The notes beneath the pieces are model-generated. The model worked only from the letters and a program-made list of their open reading frames with translations, was not told the DNA's origin and searched no databases. Below, piece by piece: positions 9,080-16,161 of a DNA stretch of 64,000 nt (position 1 is the stretch's first letter; every line of letters begins with the position of its first letter). The DNA comes from Sphingomonas sp. SORGH_AS_0879 (GTDB lineage: Bacteria > Pseudomonadota > Alphaproteobacteria > Sphingomonadales > Sphingomonadaceae), in assembly GCF_030819175.1 (NCBI RefSeq), contig NZ_JAUTBJ010000002.1, positions 2,738,001 through 2,802,000 on the forward strand, read 5' to 3'. The position numbers and the translations under genes were made by a program.

Positions 9080-10195
9080 ATGTCGGCAGTCAAATTGTCT
9101 GCCCGAAGCAGGGCGGTGCTGGCGGCAGTTCGGCGGCGGAATAGCGCGTCGCGAGCGGAACTGATTCGGGACCTGGGCCTCTCGGGCACCGCCGTCTTCC
9201 GTGCGACCGAGGAGCTGGAGGCCGCCGGGTTGGTGCGTAGCGGCGAGACGGTCGCGGCCGGGCGCGGTCAGCCAAGCGCGATGATCCATATCCAGCCCGA
9301 TGCCACGTTCAGCATCGGCGTGTCGGTGATGACCGATCGCGCCGATGTCGTGCTGGTCGATCTGGCGGGCGACATCCGTGCCCGCCGCGAGATCACGCTG
9401 CCCGGCATGCCGCGCGCGCCGATGATCGATGCCGCGGTCGGCTTCGCACTCGATCACATGGCGAAGGCGGGCATCGATCGCCGTCGGCTGCTGGGGCTTG
9501 GCGTTGCGGTCGCGGGCTATTTCGTCGGCACGTCGATGGTCAATCCAGGCCTTGAGCTGGAAGAATGGGCACTTCTCGATTTGCATGAGGCGATCGAGCG
9601 CCAGACCGGTCTGCCTGTCATTGTCGAGAATATCGCCAGTGCCGCGGCGCTGGGCGAGCGTATCCTGGGCGTGGGCACGCGCTATGACAGCTTCTGTTAC
9701 GTCAATGTCGCGGCCGGGTTCGGCGCGGGTATCGTCATGAACGGCGCGCTGCTGCGCGGCCGTCACGGCAATGCGGGCGAAATCGCCGGACTATTCCGCA
9801 GCGCCGGGCGCGTCACCCCGAACTTGATGACGTTACGTGATCGGCTGGCTGACCATGGCATTGCGTGTTCGGGGGTGTCCGACCTGATCGCGCGCTTCGA
9901 CCCCGCATGGCCGGGGGTGGAGGAGTGGCTGGCCGAACATCAGCCGTCCTTTTCCTATCTGTTCGGTGCGTTGCGCATGACGCTCGACTGCGAAGCGCTG
10001 ATCCTGGGCGGACGCCTGCCCCGAATGTTGGCGCAGCGGATCGTCGATGCGATCGACTTACCCGAAAATCACTGGCCGGTCCGCCGTGAGCGCCGCGCCC
10101 CGCCCACCCTGATGGATGTCGCTAGTCTGGAGCCCGAACTGTCGGGGCCGCTGGGCGCGGCGTCGTTGATGTTCCACCAGACGATGTTCGATTGA
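9080..10195 (+). CDS. ROK-family transcriptional regulator
   Basis: 371-residue paralogue of the regulator at 3734. The ATG at 9080 follows GGGAG; a TTG lies one codon earlier. A winged helix occupies about residues 8-55 (AVLAAVRRRNSASRAELIRDL). The ROK domain keeps VENIASAAALGERILG and GRHGNAGE but lacks both the DxGGT phosphate loop and the zinc-binding cysteines, as in its paralogue. It is divergent from the 920-residue receptor and convergent with an MFS gene, whose 3' end it overlaps by 74 bp. Likely role: local repressor responding to a sugar or sugar phosphate. Confidence 0.9.
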   Translation: MSAVKLSARSRAVLAAVRRRNSASRAELIRDLGLSGTAVFRATEELEAAGLVRSGETVAAGRGQPSAMIHIQPDATFSIGVSVMTDRADVVLVDLAGDIRARREITLPGMPRAPMIDAAVGFALDHMAKAGIDRRRLLGLGVAVAGYFVGTSMVNPGLELEEWALLDLHEAIERQTGLPVIVENIASAAALGERILGVGTRYDSFCYVNVAAGFGAGIVMNGALLRGRHGNAGEIAGLFRSAGRVTPNLMTLRDRLADHGIACSGVSDLIARFDPAWPGVEEWLAEHQPSFSYLFGALRMTLDCEALILGGRLPRMLAQRIVDAIDLPENHWPVRRERRAPPTLMDVASLEPELSGPLGAASLMFHQTMFD

Positions 10196-11366
10196 ACGCC
10201 AGGACGCACGCCAGCACGACGCACACCAGGGCGATCGCGGCCAGCGCGCCGGCCATCATCAGCGATGGCGGCGACCACGGATCGCGCATCGTCAGGCGGT
10301 AGGGGGACGCGGCCAGCACGTGCCCCACCGTCACGATCGCGGTGGCCTGCGCGGTTTTGGAGACGCAGGTGAAGATCCCGACATGACGCGTAGCGCTTCC
10401 CTGTGCCGCGAGCGCCGTCATCGCGGTCCAAAGCATCAGCCATAATCCGCCCGACCCTATGCCGAACGTCATGCCCGCCAGAACGATGCCCACCGGTGCG
10501 GATCGCAACGGGCTTGATAACAGACCCGCCGCCCCCGCCAGCATGACGGCCGCCCCGATCAGACTTGAAAAGGCCGACCAGCGGCGACGGCAGCATGCCC
10601 AGACCGGCTGACTGATCGTCCCGCCGACCGCCGCCCATAGCAACAGCCCCGAACCGCCCCGGACGAACGCCGAATAGTAAGGCTCGATCAGGCGAAACGC
10701 CGAACTGGCGGCGATCATCATCGCCAGCGCGCACAGGATCGTCGCGAAACCCAGATCGTCTCGGGGACGCACGGGCGCATCGGGTCGGGGCGTTTCGCCT
10801 GCCAGGGGCGTGCGCGCCAGCCACCATGCGGAACCGCAGACGAACAGCGACAGCAACAGTGCCCAAGCCATCCAGCGGTAGAGATCGCCCCCCCGGATCA
10901 GAATCGGAGCGGCGATCACGCTGATCGCGATCGCCGCGACGCCCGACGCGACATTGCGATGTGCAAGGAGCGAGCAGCGCGCGTTGTCGTCGAGTGAAAG
11001 CAGCGCCGGAATGGTGTTCTGCGGCACGTCGATCAGCGGATAGGTGACACGAAAGCCAAGCAGCATCACCAAAGCCCAGGCCGATCGGGCGTCCGTCGCG
11101 ATGAACGGCGTCCCGCAGAACAGCAGAAAGAACACGCACGTCAGCGGCCCACCGCGCGCCTGGACGCGTCGGGCGTGCGCCTCGTCGGATATCCGGCCGT
11201 GTCCCCACGTCCCCATAAGAAGATCGGCCAGCCCATTCAGCAGCAGCGACGCCGCCATGATCCAGCCCATCGATCTGGCACCAATCCCGCAGATTTCGGT
11301 CAGGAAGAAACCAAACAGCAGCGTGCTGGCATGCCAAAGCTGACTCTTGGCATAATGAGCGATCAA
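10122..11366 (-). CDS. MFS transporter, start uncertain
   Basis: 414-residue membrane protein with about eleven or twelve hydrophobic segments, similar in layout to the MFS at 2568 (AHYAKSQLWHAST against AHFGKSLLWSGSD; TYPLIDVPQNTIPALL against AYAGIDVPHNALLT). The only usable start is a TTG at 11366 with no clear ribosome site. Reading upstream in frame gives further family-like residues (RRRLATWFPAYL) but no ATG, GTG or TTG before the coding pattern ends near 11420, so the 5' end may have been lost in a rearrangement. Its 3' end overlaps the convergent ROK gene by 74 bp. Confidence 0.8.
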   Translation of the reverse strand: MIAHYAKSQLWHASTLLFGFFLTEICGIGARSMGWIMAASLLLNGLADLLMGTWGHGRISDEAHARRVQARGGPLTCVFFLLFCGTPFIATDARSAWALVMLLGFRVTYPLIDVPQNTIPALLSLDDNARCSLLAHRNVASGVAAIAISVIAAPILIRGGDLYRWMAWALLLSLFVCGSAWWLARTPLAGETPRPDAPVRPRDDLGFATILCALAMMIAASSAFRLIEPYYSAFVRGGSGLLLWAAVGGTISQPVWACCRRRWSAFSSLIGAAVMLAGAAGLLSSPLRSAPVGIVLAGMTFGIGSGGLWLMLWTAMTALAAQGSATRHVGIFTCVSKTAQATAIVTVGHVLAASPYRLTMRDPWSPPSLMMAGALAAIALVCVVLACVLAFNRTSSGGTSTTPRPAAPTVRAPD

Positions 11367-11437
11367 ATAGGCGGGGAACCACGTCGCCAGTCGTCGTCGC
11401 GATCGTTCGACCAGATTCCGGATGGAGCCTTCCGTAA

Positions 11438-11545
11438 GCCGCCGATCAGATGCACGGCATCGAATTGCACGGCTCCCTCTTCGTCCCCGCCGGGGGCAGC
11501 TACGCCGACGCGAAACCGACGGAGGTGGTGCGGGCGGCAGCGTGA
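11438..11545 (+). pseudogene. Possible C-terminal gene fragment, identity unknown
   Basis: The frame after the TAA at 11435-11437 reads AADQMHGIELHGSLFVPAGG and continues SYADAKPTEVVRAAA to a TGA at 11543. Nearly all third codon positions are G or C, as in real genes of this genome. There is no upstream continuation, so it looks like the last 35 or so codons of a truncated gene. An ATG at 11450 exists, but a free-standing 31-codon gene seems less likely. Confidence 0.3.
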
Positions 11546-11592
11546 GACGTCGTCAGCCTCGTTGGCGCGTAAAGTGTGCGTACCATCAAAGT

Positions 11593-11652
11593 TGACAGGG
11601 CTGTCATATCGCTGGCGGTCGATTGGACGACAGCGTTCAATCGACCGCCAGC
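11593..11652. repeat. Two adjacent inverted repeats (6-bp and perfect 15-bp arms)
   Basis: TGACAG-GG-CTGTCA lies at 11593-11606. A perfect 15-bp inverted repeat follows: GCTGGCGGTCGATTG (11611-11625) and its complement CAATCGACCGCCAGC (11638-11652), with a 12-bp loop. No T tract follows, so it is not an ordinary terminator. It could be a regulatory site or a recombination/transposon end at the edge of the PIN_12 segment. Confidence 0.6.
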
Positions 11653-11775
11653 CAGCCCACTTTCGACCAGCTCGAGCCGTACTCCATTCCGCGTTAGGAC
11701 CGCCGCTTTTGTAACTGTTGTTGCCATTGCTGCTTCGCTGGGAATTTGGCGACACTCCGCAAAAACAGCCGTCGT

Positions 11776-12810
11776 TTACGTGTCCAGCATGTCCCACTCG
11801 TCACCAAGTACCCATCGAATCGCAGATAACTTGCCGCTGAGCATCCCCCATTCGAAATCGCTCCACGGGCCAAGTTCGTCGGGGTACTGTTCTTCCGCAC
11901 GCTTCATGGCCGCGATCATGCCGTCCCAGATTTCGTCCACGATCATGCCGCGCTGCTCTTCGCGCGAGGCAGCCTCCCAAACCTCTCGCGGAACCTTCTT
12001 CTCCTTGCCGCTCTCAACGGCATCGATGATGCCCCACTTCCTACCATACCAAATCTGCGTCGTGAGCTTATCCTCTGCCTCTAGTAGCTCCGAAAGGGCG
12101 CGCGATTCCTGGCTATACTCGCGATCGAAGGTAATCTCTTCGATCAGATCGCTGGCGAATTCGCTCATGAGCGCACCAAGGTTGGTCGAATAACGCGAGT
12201 GCACCCCGTCGAAGAGGAGCGCGAGGTCAGGATGTGGCAGGCGGGTATCTGCTCCCTTTTGGCTGAAGTCGTGGATGTTGTGGGTGACGAAGGCGAGCAC
12301 ATCGTCATCTTGGCGCTCAGACAAGGCATCTGCATATGTCTCGATGATGATCGCGTCGCCAATACCATTGATCTGACGGTGGAACGGCGCGACCTTAGCG
12401 ATGGCACGGTCTGCCGCGCGCGCTTTGATACTGTCGCTAACCGGCACGGGTTCGGTCGTCACGAACAGCTTTTCGATCAGGCCCACCGCCTCGTTCACCG
12501 CCTCACCGCCGCTAGCGATCCGATAGTCAACCTCATTCAATTGCCTGATTATATCTTCGCGTCCGTCCTCTGGCACGAACTGCACAACGGCGTCCTTCAC
12601 TCGCTTGAAGTGGCTCGACAAACTCGCGCGGCTCGAAGCCATAACCCGATCGCGATTACGTGCAAATTCGTCGAGGATGATTTGGGGCACAATGAGTTGG
12701 ACCTCATCCGCCTCAGTCATGGCGAATAGCGCGTCGAGCACAGGCAGGTGGCGAGGATCCTTGGTCAGGTCGAGCCAGACGCAGGTGTCGATGAGCAGGC
12801 GTAGTTTCAT
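11776..12810 (-). CDS. PIN domain protein, PIN_12/DUF4935 type
   Basis: 344 residues. The ATG at 12810 begins MKLRLLIDTCVWLDL, the first acidic motif of a PIN nuclease; further acidic residues follow (IILDEFARNRD, NGIGDAIIIETYADAL, FVTHNIHDFS), consistent with a Mg-dependent ribonuclease of the PIN_12 type. The roughly 170-residue C-terminal part is acidic, rich in Glu/Trp and not recognised. No antitoxin-like gene is adjacent, only a truncated remnant upstream. Base composition is clearly lower in GC than the neighbours, and gene fragments flank it, pointing to horizontal acquisition. A defence or stress role is possible but unproven. Confidence 0.85.
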   Translation of the reverse strand: MKLRLLIDTCVWLDLTKDPRHLPVLDALFAMTEADEVQLIVPQIILDEFARNRDRVMASSRASLSSHFKRVKDAVVQFVPEDGREDIIRQLNEVDYRIASGGEAVNEAVGLIEKLFVTTEPVPVSDSIKARAADRAIAKVAPFHRQINGIGDAIIIETYADALSERQDDDVLAFVTHNIHDFSQKGADTRLPHPDLALLFDGVHSRYSTNLGALMSEFASDLIEEITFDREYSQESRALSELLEAEDKLTTQIWYGRKWGIIDAVESGKEKKVPREVWEAASREEQRGMIVDEIWDGMIAAMKRAEEQYPDELGPWSDFEWGMLSGKLSAIRWVLGDEWDMLDT

Positions 12811-12839
12811 GTGACTAGCGTAGCCGTCACGCCTTGCGG

Positions 12840-13004
12840 TCACCAGTGCGCAACCAATGACAGCAGCGGGATCTCGGCTCTCGAGGAAAGGTGCCGTTCG
12901 ATTCTTCGCTCTTGGACGGTAGTTTCGTCCCAAAACGCATCGTCTTCGCTCCGAGACAGAGCAATATCGGCTAACGATTGCTTCTGGTACCGCCAGGCGT
13001 GCGA
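12840..13004 (-). pseudogene. 5'-truncated gene remnant upstream of PIN_12 gene
   Basis: A 54-codon open frame reads SHAWRYQKQSLADIALSRSE, then DDAFWDETTVQERRIERHLS, ending LLSLVAHW at a TGA, 29 bp before the PIN_12 start. The composition is protein-like and of the same lower GC as the PIN gene. It has no start codon: the frame is closed upstream exactly at the stop codon of the DCC gene (13005-13007). I read it as the C-terminal end of a gene cut off at the insertion boundary, perhaps a former partner of the PIN protein. Confidence 0.4.
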
Positions 13005-13406
13005 CTAAGGTAAAACCCGACCGACCTCCTCTGGTGCTGGAAGCCAGCACGTCGATCGCCTGCCGAAAATTCGATAGCGGTTACGGGCGATCCATCGATA
13101 GGCCCGGTCGCGCAACCAGCGCGGCACCAGGCGGGCCACGCCCGCGACGCGCCACGGCCAGCCCAAGCCGGTGTAGATCGCGATCACCGCATCGCTGTCC
13201 CGCAGGACGTGATCGCCGTCGACGACGAGGATCGTGTCGGGATCGGTCGGGTCGATCCCGTGCCGACGGAACAGCGCCGCACCGGCTGCACCCTGCATCG
13301 CCGCCAGTCGGAAGCGGCGCCGACGGTCGTGGCGGAGGATGAACTGGGCATTGGCCGAGCACAAAATGCACTGCGCGTCGAACAGGATGATCGGACCGTC
13401 AGTCAT
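13005..13406 (-). CDS. DCC-family thiol-disulfide oxidoreductase (DUF393)
   Basis: 133 residues, starting MTDGPIILFDAQCILCSANA. The D-x-x-C-x-x-C signature (about residues 10-15) is the hallmark of the DCC/DUF393 family, thioredoxin-like proteins predicted to act in thiol redox chemistry. The middle keeps the usual FRLAAMQGAAGAAL and DTILVVDGDHVLRDSDAV stretches. It is the last gene of a five-gene minus-strand operon, and its ATG overlaps the end of the DUF4166 gene by 8 bp. It probably works with the upstream SDR-DoxX and DUF2269 membrane proteins. Confidence 0.9.
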   Translation of the reverse strand: MTDGPIILFDAQCILCSANAQFILRHDRRRRFRLAAMQGAAGAALFRRHGIDPTDPDTILVVDGDHVLRDSDAVIAIYTGLGWPWRVAGVARLVPRWLRDRAYRWIARNRYRIFGRRSTCWLPAPEEVGRVLP

Positions 13407-13935
13407 CGACCCGCTCCATGCGGCCGGTGTAGCGGATGATGCGGCCGAACGGCCAGAGGTCCACGGGCACATCGAAGACATAGCGTCCGTCGTCCTCATG
13501 TTCGCGGGCGTGACAATGCGGGCGGAGGGCGGAAGGCAGCGAAACGCCCAGGAACCGGAAGCCGACAAGGTCTAGCCGGAGCCCGCCGTCCTCAACCGAG
13601 ACGCGGAAGATGTTGGTCGCCATACCCATCCGTTCGATCATCAGCGCGCCGCGCTCAACAAGCGTGCTGCGATAGCGGCGTCCGGCGAAATCGCGGTGCC
13701 AGCGCTCCGCGTCGGCGCGTCGTTCGAACCGCACCGTCACCGGAATGGCGCTCCCCGGCGCAGGGAGTCGCATCATCCGGCAGAGCAGCCGAGCCAGCGG
13801 GTTCGGGTTCGCCTGAACCTGCGCCAGACCGCTCCAGCGCTGGTCAATCCGACTGTCGTGCGCCTCGCGCAGGACGGGCGACAGATCATCGATCGTGGAA
13901 CCGAGCAGACGGCGGAACAGGGGCTGGGTCACCAT
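13399..13935 (-). CDS. DUF4166 domain protein
   Basis: 178 residues from the ATG at 13935 (MVTQPLFRRLLGSTIDDLSP). The sequence VLREAHDSR, then VRFERRADAERWHRDFAGRR and LRLDLVGFRFLGVSLPSALR, matches the DUF4166 family, which is often found fused to or beside NAD-binding oxidoreductases. Its biochemical role is unknown; the beta-rich pattern suggests a ligand-binding barrel. It overlaps DUF2269 by 7 bp and the DCC gene by 8 bp, so it is embedded in a translationally coupled operon. Confidence 0.85.
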   Translation of the reverse strand: MVTQPLFRRLLGSTIDDLSPVLREAHDSRIDQRWSGLAQVQANPNPLARLLCRMMRLPAPGSAIPVTVRFERRADAERWHRDFAGRRYRSTLVERGALMIERMGMATNIFRVSVEDGGLRLDLVGFRFLGVSLPSALRPHCHAREHEDDGRYVFDVPVDLWPFGRIIRYTGRMERVDD

Positions 13936-14402
13936 GCGATCTCCGGCTTGGTCACCATCAGCCAGAAGATGACGATCACCCCGATAAACGCGGGCCAGCC
14001 GAGCAGGAACCACGTCCGCGACAGCTGGAAATAGCGCGCCGGGAGCGGCCTGTCCGCCGGTGTGGCGTCGGCGATGCGGCGCATCCGGATCTGGATGCCG
14101 ACCACCGGCAGCCAGCAGGCTCCGACCATCAGATACAGCGCGATCGAGGCCGCCAGCCAGCCGGTCGTCAGCGGAAAGCCCGCGATATGCGCCAGCCATA
14201 CGCCCGTCACCGGCTGGACGATGACGGCAGGCGTCGTGAACAGCCAGTCGGCGAGGACGACATTGCGGTTGACCACCCGCCGCGCCCCCGCGTCGCCCGA
14301 ACGGTTCGCCATCCAGCCGTGGAAGGCGGTGCCCAGCCCGGTGCCGAACAACAAGGTCGAGCTGAGGATATGAACGGTCTTCAGCAGCAGATAATCAGCC
14401 AT
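13929..14402 (-). CDS. DUF2269 integral membrane protein
   Basis: 157 residues, start MADYLLLKTVHILSSTLLFG. The ATG at 14402 was preferred to one at 14420 because GGAG lies about seven bases upstream and it overlaps the preceding stop by 8 bp. Four hydrophobic segments and an early KTVHILSS histidine are typical of DUF2269, an inner-membrane family with haem-protein-like helices. The function is unproven; the context suggests membrane redox work with the SDR-DoxX protein. Confidence 0.88.
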   Translation of the reverse strand: MADYLLLKTVHILSSTLLFGTGLGTAFHGWMANRSGDAGARRVVNRNVVLADWLFTTPAVIVQPVTGVWLAHIAGFPLTTGWLAASIALYLMVGACWLPVVGIQIRMRRIADATPADRPLPARYFQLSRTWFLLGWPAFIGVIVIFWLMVTKPEIAW

Positions 14403-15672
14403 GACGGGTCTCCAGCGCATGGACGGCCAGCGACAGGGCGAGGACGGCGATGTTCTTGGCGAGCGGGCCGAAGGGGGCGGCCCAGAGTTCGGGCGCGATA
14501 TGGGTCAGGATCTGCGTGTAGGTCGCCATCAGGGCGATCCCCGCAAGCGCCGCGCCGCGTATCCGCAGAAGCAGCGCAGCACCGACCGCGATGTCGGCCA
14601 GCGCGCCTGCCCATAAGGCGGTCGTCGCCGCGCCGCCCGACAGGCCGACCCGCGCCAGCCAGGCCATGTTGGTCGCCGCCGGGGTGACGAACAACGGTAT
14701 CGCTCCACCGGCGAACCAGACTAGCGCGAGTGCGACGCGCAGGACCGGCGCGACGGGGGCAAGGCGTGCCATTCGCAGATCGGCTTCGTTCGCGTGGCGG
14801 CGGGCCAGGGCTTGGGCGATCGGTACCGGTCGGAAGCCGGTCATGGCGACGAGCGGCTCGACCGACCCCGTGTTGCCCGCCGCCAGCATCGCCAGCATCG
14901 CCAGCCTCTCGCGCGTCACCGGCCCGATGCCGACGCAAGCGACTGCCGCGATCAGCCATCGCGGCACCGCCACCCGCATCGTATCCGGCAGACCGAGCCA
15001 GCGGCGCAGGACCGCCACCAGCGCCGCGGTGGTCATCGGCTCCGGCCCGACCGCATCGATCCGCGCGGCCAGCGGCCGCGGGGCATGCAGCAGGCGCACC
15101 AGCAGCTCGACCAGATCATCGACATGGATCGGCTGGACCAGCCCATCGGCGCGCCCGAGATCGGGCATAACCGGTAGAGCGCTGAGCGCGGTGAATAGCG
15201 CGCTGCTCTGCCCGCCATGACCGATGACCAGCGACGGTCGGACGATCGCAAAGCCGATCCCGGCGCCCATCGCGGCCAGATGGTCGTCGGCGGCGGCCTT
15301 GCTGCGGTGATAGGCGCTGGTGGCATCGGCCGCCGCTCCTAGCGCGGAAATCTGGAGCACGCGGCCGACGCCGGCGGCGCGGCAGGCGTCGAACAACGCG
15401 ATCGGCCCGCCGCTATGGACGTCCGCATAGCCCCGATCGTCACCGAACAGCCCGGCACAGTTCACCACCGCGTCGACGCCCGCCAGCCGCTCGCACCAGT
15501 CCTCCGCACCATCGGCGGCGAGGTCACAGCGGATCGCCTTGGCGCCCGGCAGCCGCCGCCGCAGGCGATCCGGCGACCGTCCGGCGGCGATGACGCGGAC
15601 GCCCTCCGCCACCAGCCGGGCGGCGAGGTGGCGCCCGATGAAGCCATTCGCACCGACGATCAGGACATGCAT
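14395..15672 (-). CDS. NAD(P)-binding SDR/NmrA-type protein fused to DoxX-like membrane domain
   Basis: 425 residues, starting MHVLIVGANGFIGRHLAARL, with the GxxGxxG dinucleotide-binding loop at residues 7-13. Residues about 1-290 are an atypical SDR (NmrA/epimerase-like, with YHRSKAAAD as the YxxxK motif). Residues about 300-425 hold four hydrophobic helices of the DoxX-like type (FAGGAIPLFVTP, GALADIAVGAALLL). Fusion of a reductase to a DoxX-like domain suggests passing electrons from NAD(P)H to a membrane or quinone partner. Its stop overlaps the DUF2269 start by 8 bp. Confidence 0.9.
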   Translation of the reverse strand: MHVLIVGANGFIGRHLAARLVAEGVRVIAAGRSPDRLRRRLPGAKAIRCDLAADGAEDWCERLAGVDAVVNCAGLFGDDRGYADVHSGGPIALFDACRAAGVGRVLQISALGAAADATSAYHRSKAAADDHLAAMGAGIGFAIVRPSLVIGHGGQSSALFTALSALPVMPDLGRADGLVQPIHVDDLVELLVRLLHAPRPLAARIDAVGPEPMTTAALVAVLRRWLGLPDTMRVAVPRWLIAAVACVGIGPVTRERLAMLAMLAAGNTGSVEPLVAMTGFRPVPIAQALARRHANEADLRMARLAPVAPVLRVALALVWFAGGAIPLFVTPAATNMAWLARVGLSGGAATTALWAGALADIAVGAALLLRIRGAALAGIALMATYTQILTHIAPELWAAPFGPLAKNIAVLALSLAVHALETRHG

Positions 15673-15686
15673 GGCCTCCGCTCCCG

Positions 15687-16010
15687 TCAGGCGGCAGCGC
15701 GGGGGCTGCGGCTCCACACCGCGAAGCCCATGCCGACCAGGGCCAGCAGAACGCCGATCAGCGCGCTGGTCATCGTTCCCTGCACCAGTTCGGTCGGATC
15801 GGTGGCAATGCCGCGCCACGACACGAACAGCATCGGCGTCGCGACCATCATCACCGTCGACCACACCGTCCAGAAACGCGAGCGTTCCTCGGTGCCGCAT
15901 AGTTCGGCGAGCAGGATGGACAGCGGACGCCACAGCGTCACGACCGCCAGCAATGCGATCAACGCGGTCAGCGCATAGGTGATGAGCAGGGCTGCAATGG
16001 GCAACAACAT
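15687..16010 (-). CDS. Small integral membrane protein, first gene of operon
   Basis: 107 residues from the ATG at 16010 (MLLPIAALLITYALTALIAL), preceded by AAGGAGA. Three hydrophobic segments are visible: about 3-25, 55-70 and 80-98. Not recognised. It lies 14 bp upstream of the SDR-DoxX gene on the same strand and about 42 nt downstream of the transcription start predicted from the -24/-12-like element at 16063-16079. It is probably a structural partner of the DoxX/DUF2269 membrane proteins. Confidence 0.8.
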   Translation of the reverse strand: MLLPIAALLITYALTALIALLAVVTLWRPLSILLAELCGTEERSRFWTVWSTVMMVATPMLFVSWRGIATDPTELVQGTMTSALIGVLLALVGMGFAVWSRSPRAAA

Positions 16011-16062
16011 GGGCTGGTCTCCTTCGATGCCAGGCGACGATCGCCCGGTTCGAAGAACGCTT

Positions 16063-16079
16063 TGCGAATGGCATGCCAA
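16063..16079 (-). promoter_or_regulatory. Sigma-54-type -24/-12 promoter candidate for the SDR-DoxX operon
   Basis: On the minus strand the sequence reads TTGGCATGCCATTCGCA. Against the RpoN consensus TGGCACG-N4-TTGC, the GG and GC dinucleotides fall at the exact required spacing and only two core positions differ. It lies 53-69 bp upstream of the first operon gene and beside the divergent NtrC-type activator gene pair. A near-palindrome, GTTAACACCGTGAAC, at 16134-16148 upstream could be the activator site. Promoter activity is inference. Confidence 0.5.
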
Positions 16080-16161
16080 TTGCCACGGATGGCGGAAATG
16101 CGCGCCTTTTGGTCGTGAGGCGGGGGCGCAATTGTTAACACCGTGAACGGAACAAGCTGCT

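Larger units (their letters stand above)
11367..11775. other. Gene-poor junction region with inverted repeats and a coding fragment
   Basis: No intact gene is seen. From 11367 to about 11420 the minus strand continues the MFS frame without a start. From 11438 to 11545 the plus strand carries a short high-GC3 coding fragment. From about 11546 the base composition drops and two inverted repeats follow (11593-11606 and 11611-11652). This looks like a patchwork boundary of an inserted segment. Confidence 0.5.

Noticed and set aside
11500..11727. 75-codon minus-strand frame through the 15-bp inverted repeat
   Set aside because: No ribosome site or recognisable pattern; the region looks non-coding.
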